Assembly (NCBI RefSeq): GCF_032823475.1
Contig: NZ_CP127911.1
Span: 1 to 11,846 of the forward strand
Reading direction: 5' to 3'
Length of the DNA stretch: 11,846 bases
DNA from: Acinetobacter sp. SAAs474
GTDB taxonomy: Bacteria; Pseudomonadota; Gammaproteobacteria; Pseudomonadales; Moraxellaceae
A program made the translations under genes and the position numbers. The notes under the pieces were generated by a model that was not told the DNA's origin, made no database searches, and worked only from the letters and a program-made list of their open reading frames with translations. Below are positions 1-6,321 of the stretch, in pieces (the stretch's first letter is position 1; each line of letters starts with the position of its first letter).

Positions 1-930
1 ATGAAAACAGAACTAATAGTTAAAGATAATGCCTTAATTAATGCCAGTTATAACCTTGATCTAGTGGAGCAACGGTTAATTCTTCTAGCGATCCTTGAAG
101 CAAGGGAGTCGGGTAAAGGAATAAATGCTAATGATCCTCTAACAGTTCATGCTGAAAGCTATATCAATCAATTTGGTGTTCATCGAAATACAGCTTATCA
201 AGCATTAAAAGATGCTTGTGATGATCTATTCGCAAGACAATTTAGTTATCAAAGCCTTAGTGAAAAAGGAAATGTTATTAATCACAAATCAAGATGGGTG
301 AGTGAGGTTGCTTATATTGATAATGAGGCTGTTGTTAGACTTATCTTTGCTCCCGCTATTGTGCCTTTAATTACTAGACTAGAAGAACAATTTACAAAGT
401 ATGAAATACAACAAATAAGCAATTTAACAAGTGCTTATGCCGTTCGTTTATATGAAATATTAATTGCATGGCGTAGTACCGGGAAAACGCCTCTCATAAC
501 CCTGTACGACTTTAGACAAAAAATAGGGGTACTCGATACTGAATACAAACGAATGTATGATTTTAAAAAATATGTCTTAGACATTGCATTAAAACAAGTC
601 AATGAACATACCGATATTACTGTCAAAGTTGAACAGCATAAGACGGGCAGATCAATTACAGGCTTTTCATTTAGCTTTAAACAAAAAAAGTCGGCTACTC
701 AATCTGTCGGATCTAAAAGAGATTCAAATACATTAGACCTCTTTTCAACAATGACAGATAAACAACGTCACCTATTCGCCAATAAGCTCTCCGAACTTCC
801 TGAGATGAGTAAATATTCACAAGGTACAGAAAGCTATCAACAATTTGCTATACGCATCGCTGAAATGCTGCAAGATTCAGAGAAATTTAAGGAGTTAATT
901 CCTTTACTAAAAAAAGTAGGGTTTCAATGA
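1..930 (+). CDS. repB: RepB plasmid replication initiator (Rep_3 superfamily)
   Basis: This 309-aa protein should bind the plasmid iterons and open the origin. The N-terminal half (about residues 5-220) has the Rep_3 pattern: a start of the type 'VKDNALINASYNLDLVEQRL', a first winged-helix region, then the conserved 'SAYAVRLYEIL' segment near residues 144-154 and a second winged helix ending around 'GRSITGFSFSF'. The C-terminal stretch (about 245-309) resembles the short helical tail of Acinetobacter RepB proteins. Its length is usual for that family. The four 22-bp iterons at 11704-11791 would lie about 55 bp upstream of this ATG if the molecule is a circle, which is the normal Acinetobacter arrangement. 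The start is the first base of the window, so no ribosome binding site can be read here; bases 11830-11846, which would precede it, show no good one. Family assignment is confident. Confidence 0.95.
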   Translation: MKTELIVKDNALINASYNLDLVEQRLILLAILEARESGKGINANDPLTVHAESYINQFGVHRNTAYQALKDACDDLFARQFSYQSLSEKGNVINHKSRWVSEVAYIDNEAVVRLIFAPAIVPLITRLEEQFTKYEIQQISNLTSAYAVRLYEILIAWRSTGKTPLITLYDFRQKIGVLDTEYKRMYDFKKYVLDIALKQVNEHTDITVKVEQHKTGRSITGFSFSFKQKKSATQSVGSKRDSNTLDLFSTMTDKQRHLFANKLSELPEMSKYSQGTESYQQFAIRIAEMLQDSEKFKELIPLLKKVGFQ

Positions 931-939
931 GGTTGTTAA

Positions 940-973
940 TTGACATTGTAAAGTTAACAGTCAAGTATTAACA
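940..973 (+). promoter_or_regulatory. Possible promoter/operator ahead of the DNA-binding protein gene
   Basis: TTGACA at 940-945 matches a -35 hexamer, but no good -10 lies at 17 bp; TATTAA at 966-971 is 20 bp away. The 19-bp segment 955-973 (TAACAGTCAAGTATTAACA) recurs with 16 of 19 matches at 1182-1200 inside the downstream gene, so it may be an operator for the gene's own product. This is weak evidence. Confidence 0.25.
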
Positions 974-993
974 CAAATTGAAAACTGGTTTAC

Positions 994-1533
994 ATGATGA
1001 AAAAACTGTCAGTTTCAGAACTAGCAAAACTATATGGATACTCTAGACAGGCTATTTATGCCCATATAAATAAAGGAAATTTATCAAAAGGATCTGATGG
1101 ATTGATTGACTTTTCAGAGGCTTTGAGGGTCTTTGGAGAGCCACAAAAAAACAACTCTACTGTCAACCAAAGTCAATCAACTAACAGTCAAAACTTAACA
1201 GAAGTTGACTTATTAAAACGTCAAGTTGAAATACTAGAAAAACAATTAAATCAGGCAGTGCAGAGAGAAAATCAATCACTAGAACGTGAATCGTTTTATC
1301 AAGAACAGATTGAAGCTATGCAACGTCTATTAGAAGCCCCAAAAGCCAATATGACTACGTTTACCGATCAGAAATCTAATCAGGATATAGCAACAGATCC
1401 TCGGTTAGAGCCAGAGCCGAACTATGACGGATTGACTACTCTTGAAAACAAGCGCATTCCTGTGCCTGAACAGATAGAACAGGAACCACAAAAAAGAGGC
1501 TTTTGGAGCCGTTTTTTTAGACCCTATGATTAA
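994..1533 (+). CDS. Plasmid DNA-binding protein downstream of repB (HTH plus coiled coil)
   Basis: This 179-aa protein follows repB on the same strand after 63 bp. The N-terminus (about 4-48, 'LSVSELAKLYGYSRQAIYAHINKG') is a helix-turn-helix of the MerR/excisionase-like kind. Residues about 70-115 are rich in Glu, Gln, Leu and Arg and look like a coiled coil. The C-terminus ends in a basic-aromatic tail (RGFWSRFFRPYD) that I recall as typical of the second replication gene of Acinetobacter Rep_3 plasmids, often called a replication DNA-binding protein or RepA. Its precise role is not settled; it is often dispensable for replication, so copy control or stability is an inference. There are two adjacent ATG codons (994 and 997) and no strong Shine-Dalgarno, so the start may be one codon later. 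The gene ends ahead of the terminator at 1611-1642. Confidence 0.85.
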   Translation: MMKKLSVSELAKLYGYSRQAIYAHINKGNLSKGSDGLIDFSEALRVFGEPQKNNSTVNQSQSTNSQNLTEVDLLKRQVEILEKQLNQAVQRENQSLERESFYQEQIEAMQRLLEAPKANMTTFTDQKSNQDIATDPRLEPEPNYDGLTTLENKRIPVPEQIEQEPQKRGFWSRFFRPYD

Positions 1534-1610
1534 CCACGATTGTTTAACTGATATGAACAAAGTCGTGAAACTTTGATTAAATAATAAGCGTGGAACGTAA
1601 AAAATCATAA

Positions 1611-1642
1611 AAAAAGCCCATTCGAGGGGGAATGGGCTTTTT
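1611..1642. terminator. Rho-independent terminator after the replication genes
   Basis: AAAAAGCCCATT (1611-1622) pairs perfectly with AATGGGCTTTTT (1631-1642); C1623-G1630 extends the stem to 13 bp. It has A-runs and T-runs on both sides, so it can stop transcription from either direction. It insulates the replication block from the accessory cassette starting at 1685. Confidence 0.9.
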
Positions 1643-1684
1643 AATAGTATATAAGAAATTGATTTTTAAAGGAATAAAAATAGC

Positions 1685-1712
1685 ATTTCGTATAAGGTGT
1701 ATTATGTTAATT
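1685..1712 (+). other. pdif site 1 (XerC/XerD recombination site, C|D orientation)
   Basis: A XerC arm ATTTCGTATAA (1685-1695), a 6-bp centre GGTGTA and a XerD arm TTATGTTAATT (1702-1712) match the Acinetobacter plasmid dif layout of 11-6-11 bp. I recall the consensus arms as ATTTCGCATAA and TTATGTTAAAT, so each arm differs at one position. It lies between the replication-block terminator and the cassette. Together with the inverted site at 7520-7547 it bounds a pdif module. Confidence 0.88.
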
Positions 1713-1724
1713 TTAGATAAACTT

Positions 1725-1780
1725 AACTTATTCATACTAGAAATTGATTTCTTTAAATCTGATCCTAGTATGAATAAGTT
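1725..1780. repeat. 16-bp perfect inverted repeat beside pdif site 1
   Basis: AACTTATTCATACTAG (1725-1740) is repeated exactly inverted as CTAGTATGAATAAGTT (1765-1780) around a 24-nt loop. It starts 13 bp inside pdif site 1 and ends 6 bp past the stop of the leftward gene at 1787. It could form a hairpin at the 3' end of that transcript, but no U-run follows the stem, so an ordinary terminator is not clear. It may instead bind a protein. Confidence 0.7.
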
Positions 1781-1786
1781 TTAATA

Positions 1787-2731
1787 TTATTCTGAATCAT
1801 CTTTTTTTGGGTTCTTCTTTTCTTGATTTCGCTTATACCGTTTATCTGCAACAAACTTTCTATATTCTTTAAGCGACTTGGGGTTATCCGAGATAAAACC
1901 ATCCATTCTTTTTTTACCACCTTTATATGTATCTTCCTTACGCATCTCCCTTTTATTGACTCTTTTACTCCCATCTTTCAGTGAGTAAATGAAAGATGAT
2001 CCAGCCCGAAGAACTTGGTCAACATAAATAGGAGTTGCAATATTTGTGTAAAAATAATTACACCCATAAGCCATATTTTTTTCGAGAATTTCATTTGGGA
2101 TAAAAATTAAGTAACTCGAAGTTTTATTTAACCCCACATCTAAGTGTGGTAACTCGAATGTATCGCTTTTCCATTTTCTATCTACGCTACAGAAATATCT
2201 GATTTTTTCCTTCGTTACAATCATTGGAATATTCAATTTTTGACACTTTTCTTGTGTATATTCAATAAAATGTTTTTTGGCGATATTTATTGTAATGTCT
2301 GATATGGTATCTGAACCAATTCCTTCAATAACCAACAGTAACTCTTCTAAATCTTCTAAATCACCTGTTTCTACAGCTTTTGAATGCCTCAATGCGGTAA
2401 TAATTTGCTGACATTTAACATCATGGCTTCCTCGACCTTTATGCCCATTCTTAGCCAGTCCAATACCAGTACCTTTTGGTTCAGCGAAGCACTTTGGTTG
2501 CCACAAACTATTAATACCTGTTTGATCTTGAATATAATTCTTTAATCCTAATAGCGTTTCAGACATAAATATTCGTAAAGCTTTATGCCCTGACTGCATA
2601 TACTGATTTGATGACCTAGACATCGCATAGGCATCAACAAATAAACAAGTGTCTTCATCAAGGTTTATGTTTAAAAAATTACACTCTGGATTTTTATAAT
2701 CTAACTTGTACGAAGAATATAAAAAATTCAT
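1787..2731 (-). CDS. Conserved-looking protein of unknown function (314 aa) in the pdif cassette
   Basis: I do not recognise a named family. I chose the ATG at 2731 over the upstream in-frame ATG at 2746 because GGAGG sits 8 nt before it, overlapping the upstream ATG codon. The protein is soluble, with no signal peptide or membrane segment. Visible features are a Gly/Lys-rich loop with GHKGRGSHDVK (about 96-106), an acidic-to-helical segment with EGIGSDTISDITINI (136-150) followed by IEYTQ (156-160), an RKWKSDTFELP segment (185-195) leading to a hydrophobic SSYLIFIPNEIL strand (205-216), and a very basic, probably disordered tail (about 256-312). The clustered Gly, Asp and Asn residues look like a conserved functional site. 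It is downstream of a 59-aa gene on the same strand, 103 bp apart with a 13-bp inverted repeat between them. A defence or stability role is inferred from its neighbours only. Confidence 0.75.
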   Translation of the reverse strand: MNFLYSSYKLDYKNPECNFLNINLDEDTCLFVDAYAMSRSSNQYMQSGHKALRIFMSETLLGLKNYIQDQTGINSLWQPKCFAEPKGTGIGLAKNGHKGRGSHDVKCQQIITALRHSKAVETGDLEDLEELLLVIEGIGSDTISDITINIAKKHFIEYTQEKCQKLNIPMIVTKEKIRYFCSVDRKWKSDTFELPHLDVGLNKTSSYLIFIPNEILEKNMAYGCNYFYTNIATPIYVDQVLRAGSSFIYSLKDGSKRVNKREMRKEDTYKGGKKRMDGFISDNPKSLKEYRKFVADKRYKRNQEKKNPKKDDSE

Positions 2732-2773
2732 TACCCCTTCCTCCACATAAATTTAAATTAACCATAATTAAAT

Positions 2774-2826
2774 AGCTTTTACACCAGTGCTTTTCTGAAA
2801 GTAGATTAGAGTTTGGTGTAAAAGCT
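2774..2826. repeat. 13-bp perfect inverted repeat between the two leftward genes
   Basis: AGCTTTTACACCA (2774-2786) and TGGTGTAAAAGCT (2814-2826) are exact inverted copies around a 27-nt loop. They sit between the stop of the 59-aa gene (2835) and the start of the 314-aa gene (2731). No U-run follows, so an operator, mRNA processing site or attenuator is as likely as a terminator. Confidence 0.65.
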
Positions 2827-2834
2827 CTTAACAC

Positions 2835-3014
2835 TCACTTTCGGCGATGATCTTTTTCATGAGCAACGCCCTTGAAATCACCCTCCTTGACGTTCATGAA
2901 TCGCCCAGTACCTGTATCTCTCTTAATCGAATAATCTGGATTTTGAGGATGTTTAAGTTGAGTCCTGTCTTTGATAGAACCAATGCGGTAATCATTACCA
3001 GTGTTTTTAGCCAT
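2835..3014 (-). CDS. Small basic conserved-looking protein (59 aa), unknown function
   Basis: The start at 3014 is well supported: AAGGAG lies 6 nt upstream of the ATG, and a longer reading frame to 3050 has no such site. The product begins MAKNTGNDYRIGSIKDRTQL and contains KRDTGTGRFMNVKEGDFKGV near its centre, ending in a basic EKDHRRK tail. I recall small proteins with the same 'RDTxTGRF' segment in many bacteria, often next to other accessory genes, but know of no established function. Its size and its charged, Gly-rich composition suggest a partly disordered nucleic-acid- or protein-binding peptide. It is the first gene of a leftward pair with the 314-aa gene and is divergent from the XRE regulator at 3223. 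The shared 208-bp gap carries the 21-bp direct repeats, so both directions may be controlled by XRE. Confidence 0.75.
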   Translation of the reverse strand: MAKNTGNDYRIGSIKDRTQLKHPQNPDYSIKRDTGTGRFMNVKEGDFKGVAHEKDHRRK

Positions 3015-3087
3015 GTCTTGCTCCTTTACTATGCAGACTGAGATATCCAAAAAATAAATTAAATTTCGCCCTTAAAAAAAGTAATAA

Positions 3088-3170
3088 AAATACCTCTATT
3101 ACGAACTTAGGATAAAAATTAACCTTATTTAACATTATTGTCAATCAATAAATACCTCTATTACGAACTT
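3088..3170. promoter_or_regulatory. Two 21-bp direct repeats, probable operators in a divergent promoter region
   Basis: An A followed by AATACCTCTATTACGAACTT occurs exactly at 3088-3108 and again at 3150-3170, start-to-start 62 bp, close to six helical turns. The second copy sits directly before TATGCT (3174-3179), a plausible -10 for the XRE gene at 3223; the first lies nearer the start of the leftward 59-aa gene. Binding by the XRE protein, with possible looping between copies, is an inference. Confidence 0.65.
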
Positions 3171-3222
3171 TTATATGCTAAAATTTTTTATCATGAAAAA
3201 TATGCTTTAAGGAGTACTCAAC

Positions 3223-3558
3223 ATGTCAACCATACTTGGAGATAAAATTAAAAAACTCAGAAAAGGTAAAAATTTGACTTTAGAAGGTCTTGCAAAAAAA
3301 GCGAACATTAGCAAAAGTTATTTGTGGGAACTTGAAAACAATGATGCAAAGAAACCATCCGCTGAGATATTGGCTCAAATTGCAGAACATCTTGACGTTA
3401 CAACAGATTTTCTTTTAGAAAAAGATGATCGTGAACCCACAGAAATTGATAGCGATAATTCTTTTTTTAGAAACTATAAAAATTTAGAGTCGAGTCAAAA
3501 AGCACAGCTTAGGGATATTATGAATGTTTTGAAGCAAGCGGGGAATAAAAATGACTGA
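3223..3558 (+). CDS. XRE-family transcriptional regulator
   Basis: This 111-aa protein has a Cro/C1-type helix-turn-helix over about residues 6-63: 'IKKLRKGKNLTLEGLAKKAN' then 'ISKSYLWELENN' as the recognition region, with 'LAQIAEHLDVTTDFLL' closing the domain. The remaining 45 residues form a short acidic then helical tail, which may mediate dimerization or be the target of its partner protease. TAAGGAG lies about 10 nt before the ATG. The last 8 bases overlap the start of the ImmA/IrrE gene (ATGACTGA), so the two are translationally coupled. The pair matches the known ImmR/ImmA type, in which the metallopeptidase inactivates the repressor. It could repress itself, the opposite operon, or take part in restriction-modification control; the paired 21-bp repeats upstream are its likely sites. 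Confidence 0.93.
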   Translation: MSTILGDKIKKLRKGKNLTLEGLAKKANISKSYLWELENNDAKKPSAEILAQIAEHLDVTTDFLLEKDDREPTEIDSDNSFFRNYKNLESSQKAQLRDIMNVLKQAGNKND

Positions 3559-4411
3559 AACAGTCTGGACTCCCTATAAAGCATCAACGAAAATAAATAA
3601 AATGCTTGATACGATTTATCCTCATTCAATTGAGCGATTTCCAGTTGACCTAGAGTTTTTGGCAAAAAATATACATACGCTTTTTAACTGGAATGATCCT
3701 ATATCTCAAGTTGAATCTGCGAATGTTGATCGATTTGAAGGGGTTCTTTTTAAAAATAACAATAACAGTTGGACGCTACTTTACAATAATACGATCCCTT
3801 CCAAAGAAAGGATTCGTTTCACGCAAGCTCATGAAATTGGACATTATGTTCTTCATAGAACTCAACAAGAAGAGTTCATGTGTTCAGAACAAATTATTCG
3901 AGAATTTGATGATGATCAAATCAACATAGAAGATCAAGCAAACCTATTTGCGTCTAATCTACTTGTACCTATTCGAGATTTTAGAAAAATTACAGAACAG
4001 CAAGTTTTTTCCTTCGATTTTCTCAGTTTTTGCACCAATCGCTATGGTGTTTCATTGGAAGCCATTTTGATTAAATGGCTGGAATTAACTGATGAAAATA
4101 TGGTGGCAATTATTTCTATTGATGGTTTTATGAAATGGTCTTATTCAAGTAAAAGAGCATATCGGGCAAAAGCTGTATTTCCCACGCGGAAGAAAATTAT
4201 TCAAATTCCTGAAAAATCTCTTTGTGCCAATCATTTAACCCCAAATTGTTTAGAAGGTTCTCTTGTTCAAACAAATATTTGGTTTGAGGGTGCAGCACCT
4301 CATGGTTATTTGACAGAATATAAACTTTTAACTGAAAGCCTTGATCGTATTATTACTATTTTAAAACTTCCTCGTGATGAGGAACTTTGGTATTGTTCAA
4401 ACCAAAATTAG
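3551..4411 (+). CDS. ImmA/IrrE-family metallopeptidase
   Basis: This 286-aa protein carries the zinc-protease signature HEIGH at residues 94-98 within 'QAHEIGHYVLH', preceded by a strand-rich region with 'WTLLYNNTIPSKERIRF' and followed by 'IEDQANLFASNLLVP' (about 126-140), where the Glu/Asp should supply the third zinc ligand. These are the diagnostic parts of the ImmA/IrrE (formerly DUF955) family. About 140 C-terminal residues lie beyond the peptidase core, longer than the minimal ImmA, and I cannot assign them. The family cleaves or otherwise inactivates partner XRE repressors in response to a signal such as DNA damage or foreign DNA. The 8-bp overlap with the XRE gene supports that partnership here. 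The stop codon abuts the end of a small leftward ORF (4412-4582). Confidence 0.92.
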   Translation: MTETVWTPYKASTKINKMLDTIYPHSIERFPVDLEFLAKNIHTLFNWNDPISQVESANVDRFEGVLFKNNNNSWTLLYNNTIPSKERIRFTQAHEIGHYVLHRTQQEEFMCSEQIIREFDDDQINIEDQANLFASNLLVPIRDFRKITEQQVFSFDFLSFCTNRYGVSLEAILIKWLELTDENMVAIISIDGFMKWSYSSKRAYRAKAVFPTRKKIIQIPEKSLCANHLTPNCLEGSLVQTNIWFEGAAPHGYLTEYKLLTESLDRIITILKLPRDEELWYCSNQN

Positions 4412-4582
4412 TTATAACAATATAAAGTATTTCGTATTTTTAATATTTTTATCAGTAGGCTTTAAATAAATAAGAGCGTAAGTAAATCTTGGATCTTCTG
4501 TATCCATATAAGAAATATCTTCAACCTGATAGGCATGACGATAATTTTTAAGGGGTATCAGTTTGAAGTTTGGTGCTGACAT
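4412..4582 (-). CDS. Possible small protein (56 aa), unknown function
   Basis: An open frame from ATG at 4582 to TAA at 4412 encodes a protein starting MSAPNFKLIPLKNYRHAYQV and ending KNTKYFILL. TAGGAA lies about 6 nt upstream of the ATG and GGGGGA further up, giving a believable ribosome binding site. The composition looks coding, with mixed charged, aromatic and aliphatic residues and no low-complexity runs, and the frame ends exactly where the convergent ImmA gene ends. It is leftward, like the methyltransferase gene 109 bp upstream, and could be co-transcribed with it. I do not recognise it. It may be a true small gene or a remnant of a larger one; the frame stays open for 10 codons before the ATG. 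Confidence 0.5.
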   Translation of the reverse strand: MSAPNFKLIPLKNYRHAYQVEDISYMDTEDPRFTYALIYLKPTDKNIKNTKYFILL

Positions 4583-4691
4583 GATGGTTCCTAGAAGTCC
4601 CCCAGAATTTTATTGATCTATTATTTCTCAATACTTAATTTAAAAAAATTTAGTAGCTATCCAAAGCTAATTGAATGGCTACTTTAAAAAT

Positions 4692-6242
4692 TTATTGTAA
4701 ATCAATTAGGTATTTAACTACTAAACCTAAAGCAAACCCTAATAGTGGGGGAACTGCATTACCAACCTGAGTATATTGGGGAACTTCAAATTTCCTCATT
4801 TGACCACCAGTCGTTACCTTAGATAAAAACTTAAAGTTGTCTGGAAAAGATTGTACTCGAGCCATTTCTCGAACAGTGAGTGTTCTTAAATCACAGTAAT
4901 GACAAGCATCATCAGGAATAGACAAAGCCGCAGGTGCAGGTTGATGCGCGACTAAAGCCTTCTGTGTTTGTTTCTTTGTCTGATGTGCCTGTAAATACTG
5001 TACAAACTCAGGTTTATTCGAAAAATTAATCGATTGGCCTTCTTCATTTAAAAAGGTTAAATTTTTTAATTCATCAAATGCGTTATCAGAAAGTAAAAGG
5101 GTTAAGCCTTTTAAGATCTGCTGTACTTCTTTTTTCGTACTAGAAGAAACCAAGTTTAAATTTTGGTATAACTTAAAACGCTTTTTGACATGAGCACCAT
5201 TCGTTCTAAGATCATAATTATTTAAGCTCTTATGTTTATTCAACAAAGGATTGAACAGCGTATCTAGTTTCTTTACATATTTAGATCTTGGCTGGTGATT
5301 TTCTATAGATAAATCTTGTATCGCATCAGCTACGGAGAATTCTTGGCCCTTATAGGCAATTAATGGTTCAAGAAAGGTGCCATGAAAAAACGTTGTATCT
5401 TTATCGACATCAAAATACTTTAAGTGCCCATATTCTAAATCAGTATTTAACTGAACTTTTTCAAAAAACTGATAGCTGTGCTTTAGGATGTCTTGCTCTT
5501 TTTTATTTAATTTTTGAATGATGTTAGCGTAAATATCAGCACGAACACCTAGAAGAATAAATCGTGGGCGGTTCTGTGCAACCCCTGTATATTTTGCATT
5601 TACATGTAAGCATAATGGGACATAATTAATTTTTGAAAAAGCCTTGGCAACCTCATACCAGGCATAGAATTGCCCAGCCTCTGTATTAAAAGCTCTTAAA
5701 ATCCCAGAAACATTTTCTAGCAATACAAATTTAGGATTTGTTAGCTCCACAAACTTGGCAAATTCCCAAGGTAAGGTGTTTCTTTCATTTCCTAATTGTC
5801 TTAATCCAGCCATGCTAAAGCTTTGACATGGAGGCCCACCAGAAACTAAATCTAAACCACCTTCTAGATGCTGATCCTGTATTTGTCTTAATAATTCAGG
5901 TTGTTGTTGTAATAATTTATTAAGTTCTACAATGCTACCAACCAGTAGTTTTTTATTAAGCTGGGTATTTTGATCTAAGTCACTAAAGCCGCCATCCACT
6001 ATAGATGGATAGGTTCTAGGATTTTCTCTTAGTCTTTTTGACATTTCATGTTTAGGAAAATTGGAATTAATCCAAAGCGTATGCTTTGTTGCTTTTTCAT
6101 CTAAACTTTCATTAAAGAAGTTATACGCAAAGGTTTCGGCTGCCATTGGTGATAACTCATTAGCAATAACTAAGTTATGCCCTGAAGCTTCTAAGCCAAG
6201 AGATAGACCACCACAACCCGCAAATAACTCGATATAGTTCAA
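4692..6242 (-). CDS. Type II DNA (cytosine-5-)-methyltransferase
   Basis: This 516-aa enzyme transfers a methyl group from S-adenosylmethionine to C5 of cytosine, protecting host DNA from the divergent endonuclease. Conserved motifs are in the normal order: I (LFAGCGGLSLG, residues 6-16), IV with the catalytic Cys (GGPPCQSF, 135-142, Cys139), VI (ENV, 176-178), VIII (QNRPR, 223-227), IX (LTVREMARVQSFPD, 455-468) and X (QVGNAVPP, 492-499). It is longer than usual because about 225 residues separate VIII and IX, where the target recognition domain lies, and about 120 separate I and IV. The start is TTG at 6242: an in-frame TAG precedes it immediately, the next Met would remove motif I, and AAGG lies 8 nt upstream. 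The 79-bp gap to the endonuclease gene must hold both promoters. The target sequence cannot be read from the sequence; CCNGG-type is a guess from the partner family. Confidence 0.95.
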   Translation of the reverse strand: MNYIELFAGCGGLSLGLEASGHNLVIANELSPMAAETFAYNFFNESLDEKATKHTLWINSNFPKHEMSKRLRENPRTYPSIVDGGFSDLDQNTQLNKKLLVGSIVELNKLLQQQPELLRQIQDQHLEGGLDLVSGGPPCQSFSMAGLRQLGNERNTLPWEFAKFVELTNPKFVLLENVSGILRAFNTEAGQFYAWYEVAKAFSKINYVPLCLHVNAKYTGVAQNRPRFILLGVRADIYANIIQKLNKKEQDILKHSYQFFEKVQLNTDLEYGHLKYFDVDKDTTFFHGTFLEPLIAYKGQEFSVADAIQDLSIENHQPRSKYVKKLDTLFNPLLNKHKSLNNYDLRTNGAHVKKRFKLYQNLNLVSSSTKKEVQQILKGLTLLLSDNAFDELKNLTFLNEEGQSINFSNKPEFVQYLQAHQTKKQTQKALVAHQPAPAALSIPDDACHYCDLRTLTVREMARVQSFPDNFKFLSKVTTGGQMRKFEVPQYTQVGNAVPPLLGFALGLVVKYLIDLQ

Positions 6243-6321
6243 CTACAGTGCCTTAATTTTAAAATATCATGGCATTTTAAAGTACACTCATCCTAAAGTC
6301 CAGGCATTTATACGATTTAAT
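6243..6321. promoter_or_regulatory. Divergent promoter region of the restriction-modification pair
   Basis: These 79 bp must drive both genes. ATTTTAAA occurs twice, at 6256-6263 and 6274-6281, 18 bp apart, and could be an operator. A CCAGG site lies at 6300-6304. No convincing pair of -35/-10 hexamers stands out on either strand, and no good ribosome binding site precedes the endonuclease ATG at 6322. Confidence 0.4.

Noticed and set aside
1611..1642. CRISPR-like or insertion-sequence end
   Set aside because: It is a single hairpin with flanking A/T runs, fully explained as a terminator; no spacer-repeat array or transposase gene occurs anywhere in the window.
3128..3155. XerD-like half ATTTAACATTA upstream of the XRE gene
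   Set aside because: No XerC arm follows at the required 6-bp spacing, so it is most likely chance in AT-rich DNA.
4429..4456. Possible third pdif site starting ATTTCGTATTT
   Set aside because: Only the XerC-like half is recognisable; the other half (TTTTTATCAGT) does not match a XerD arm.
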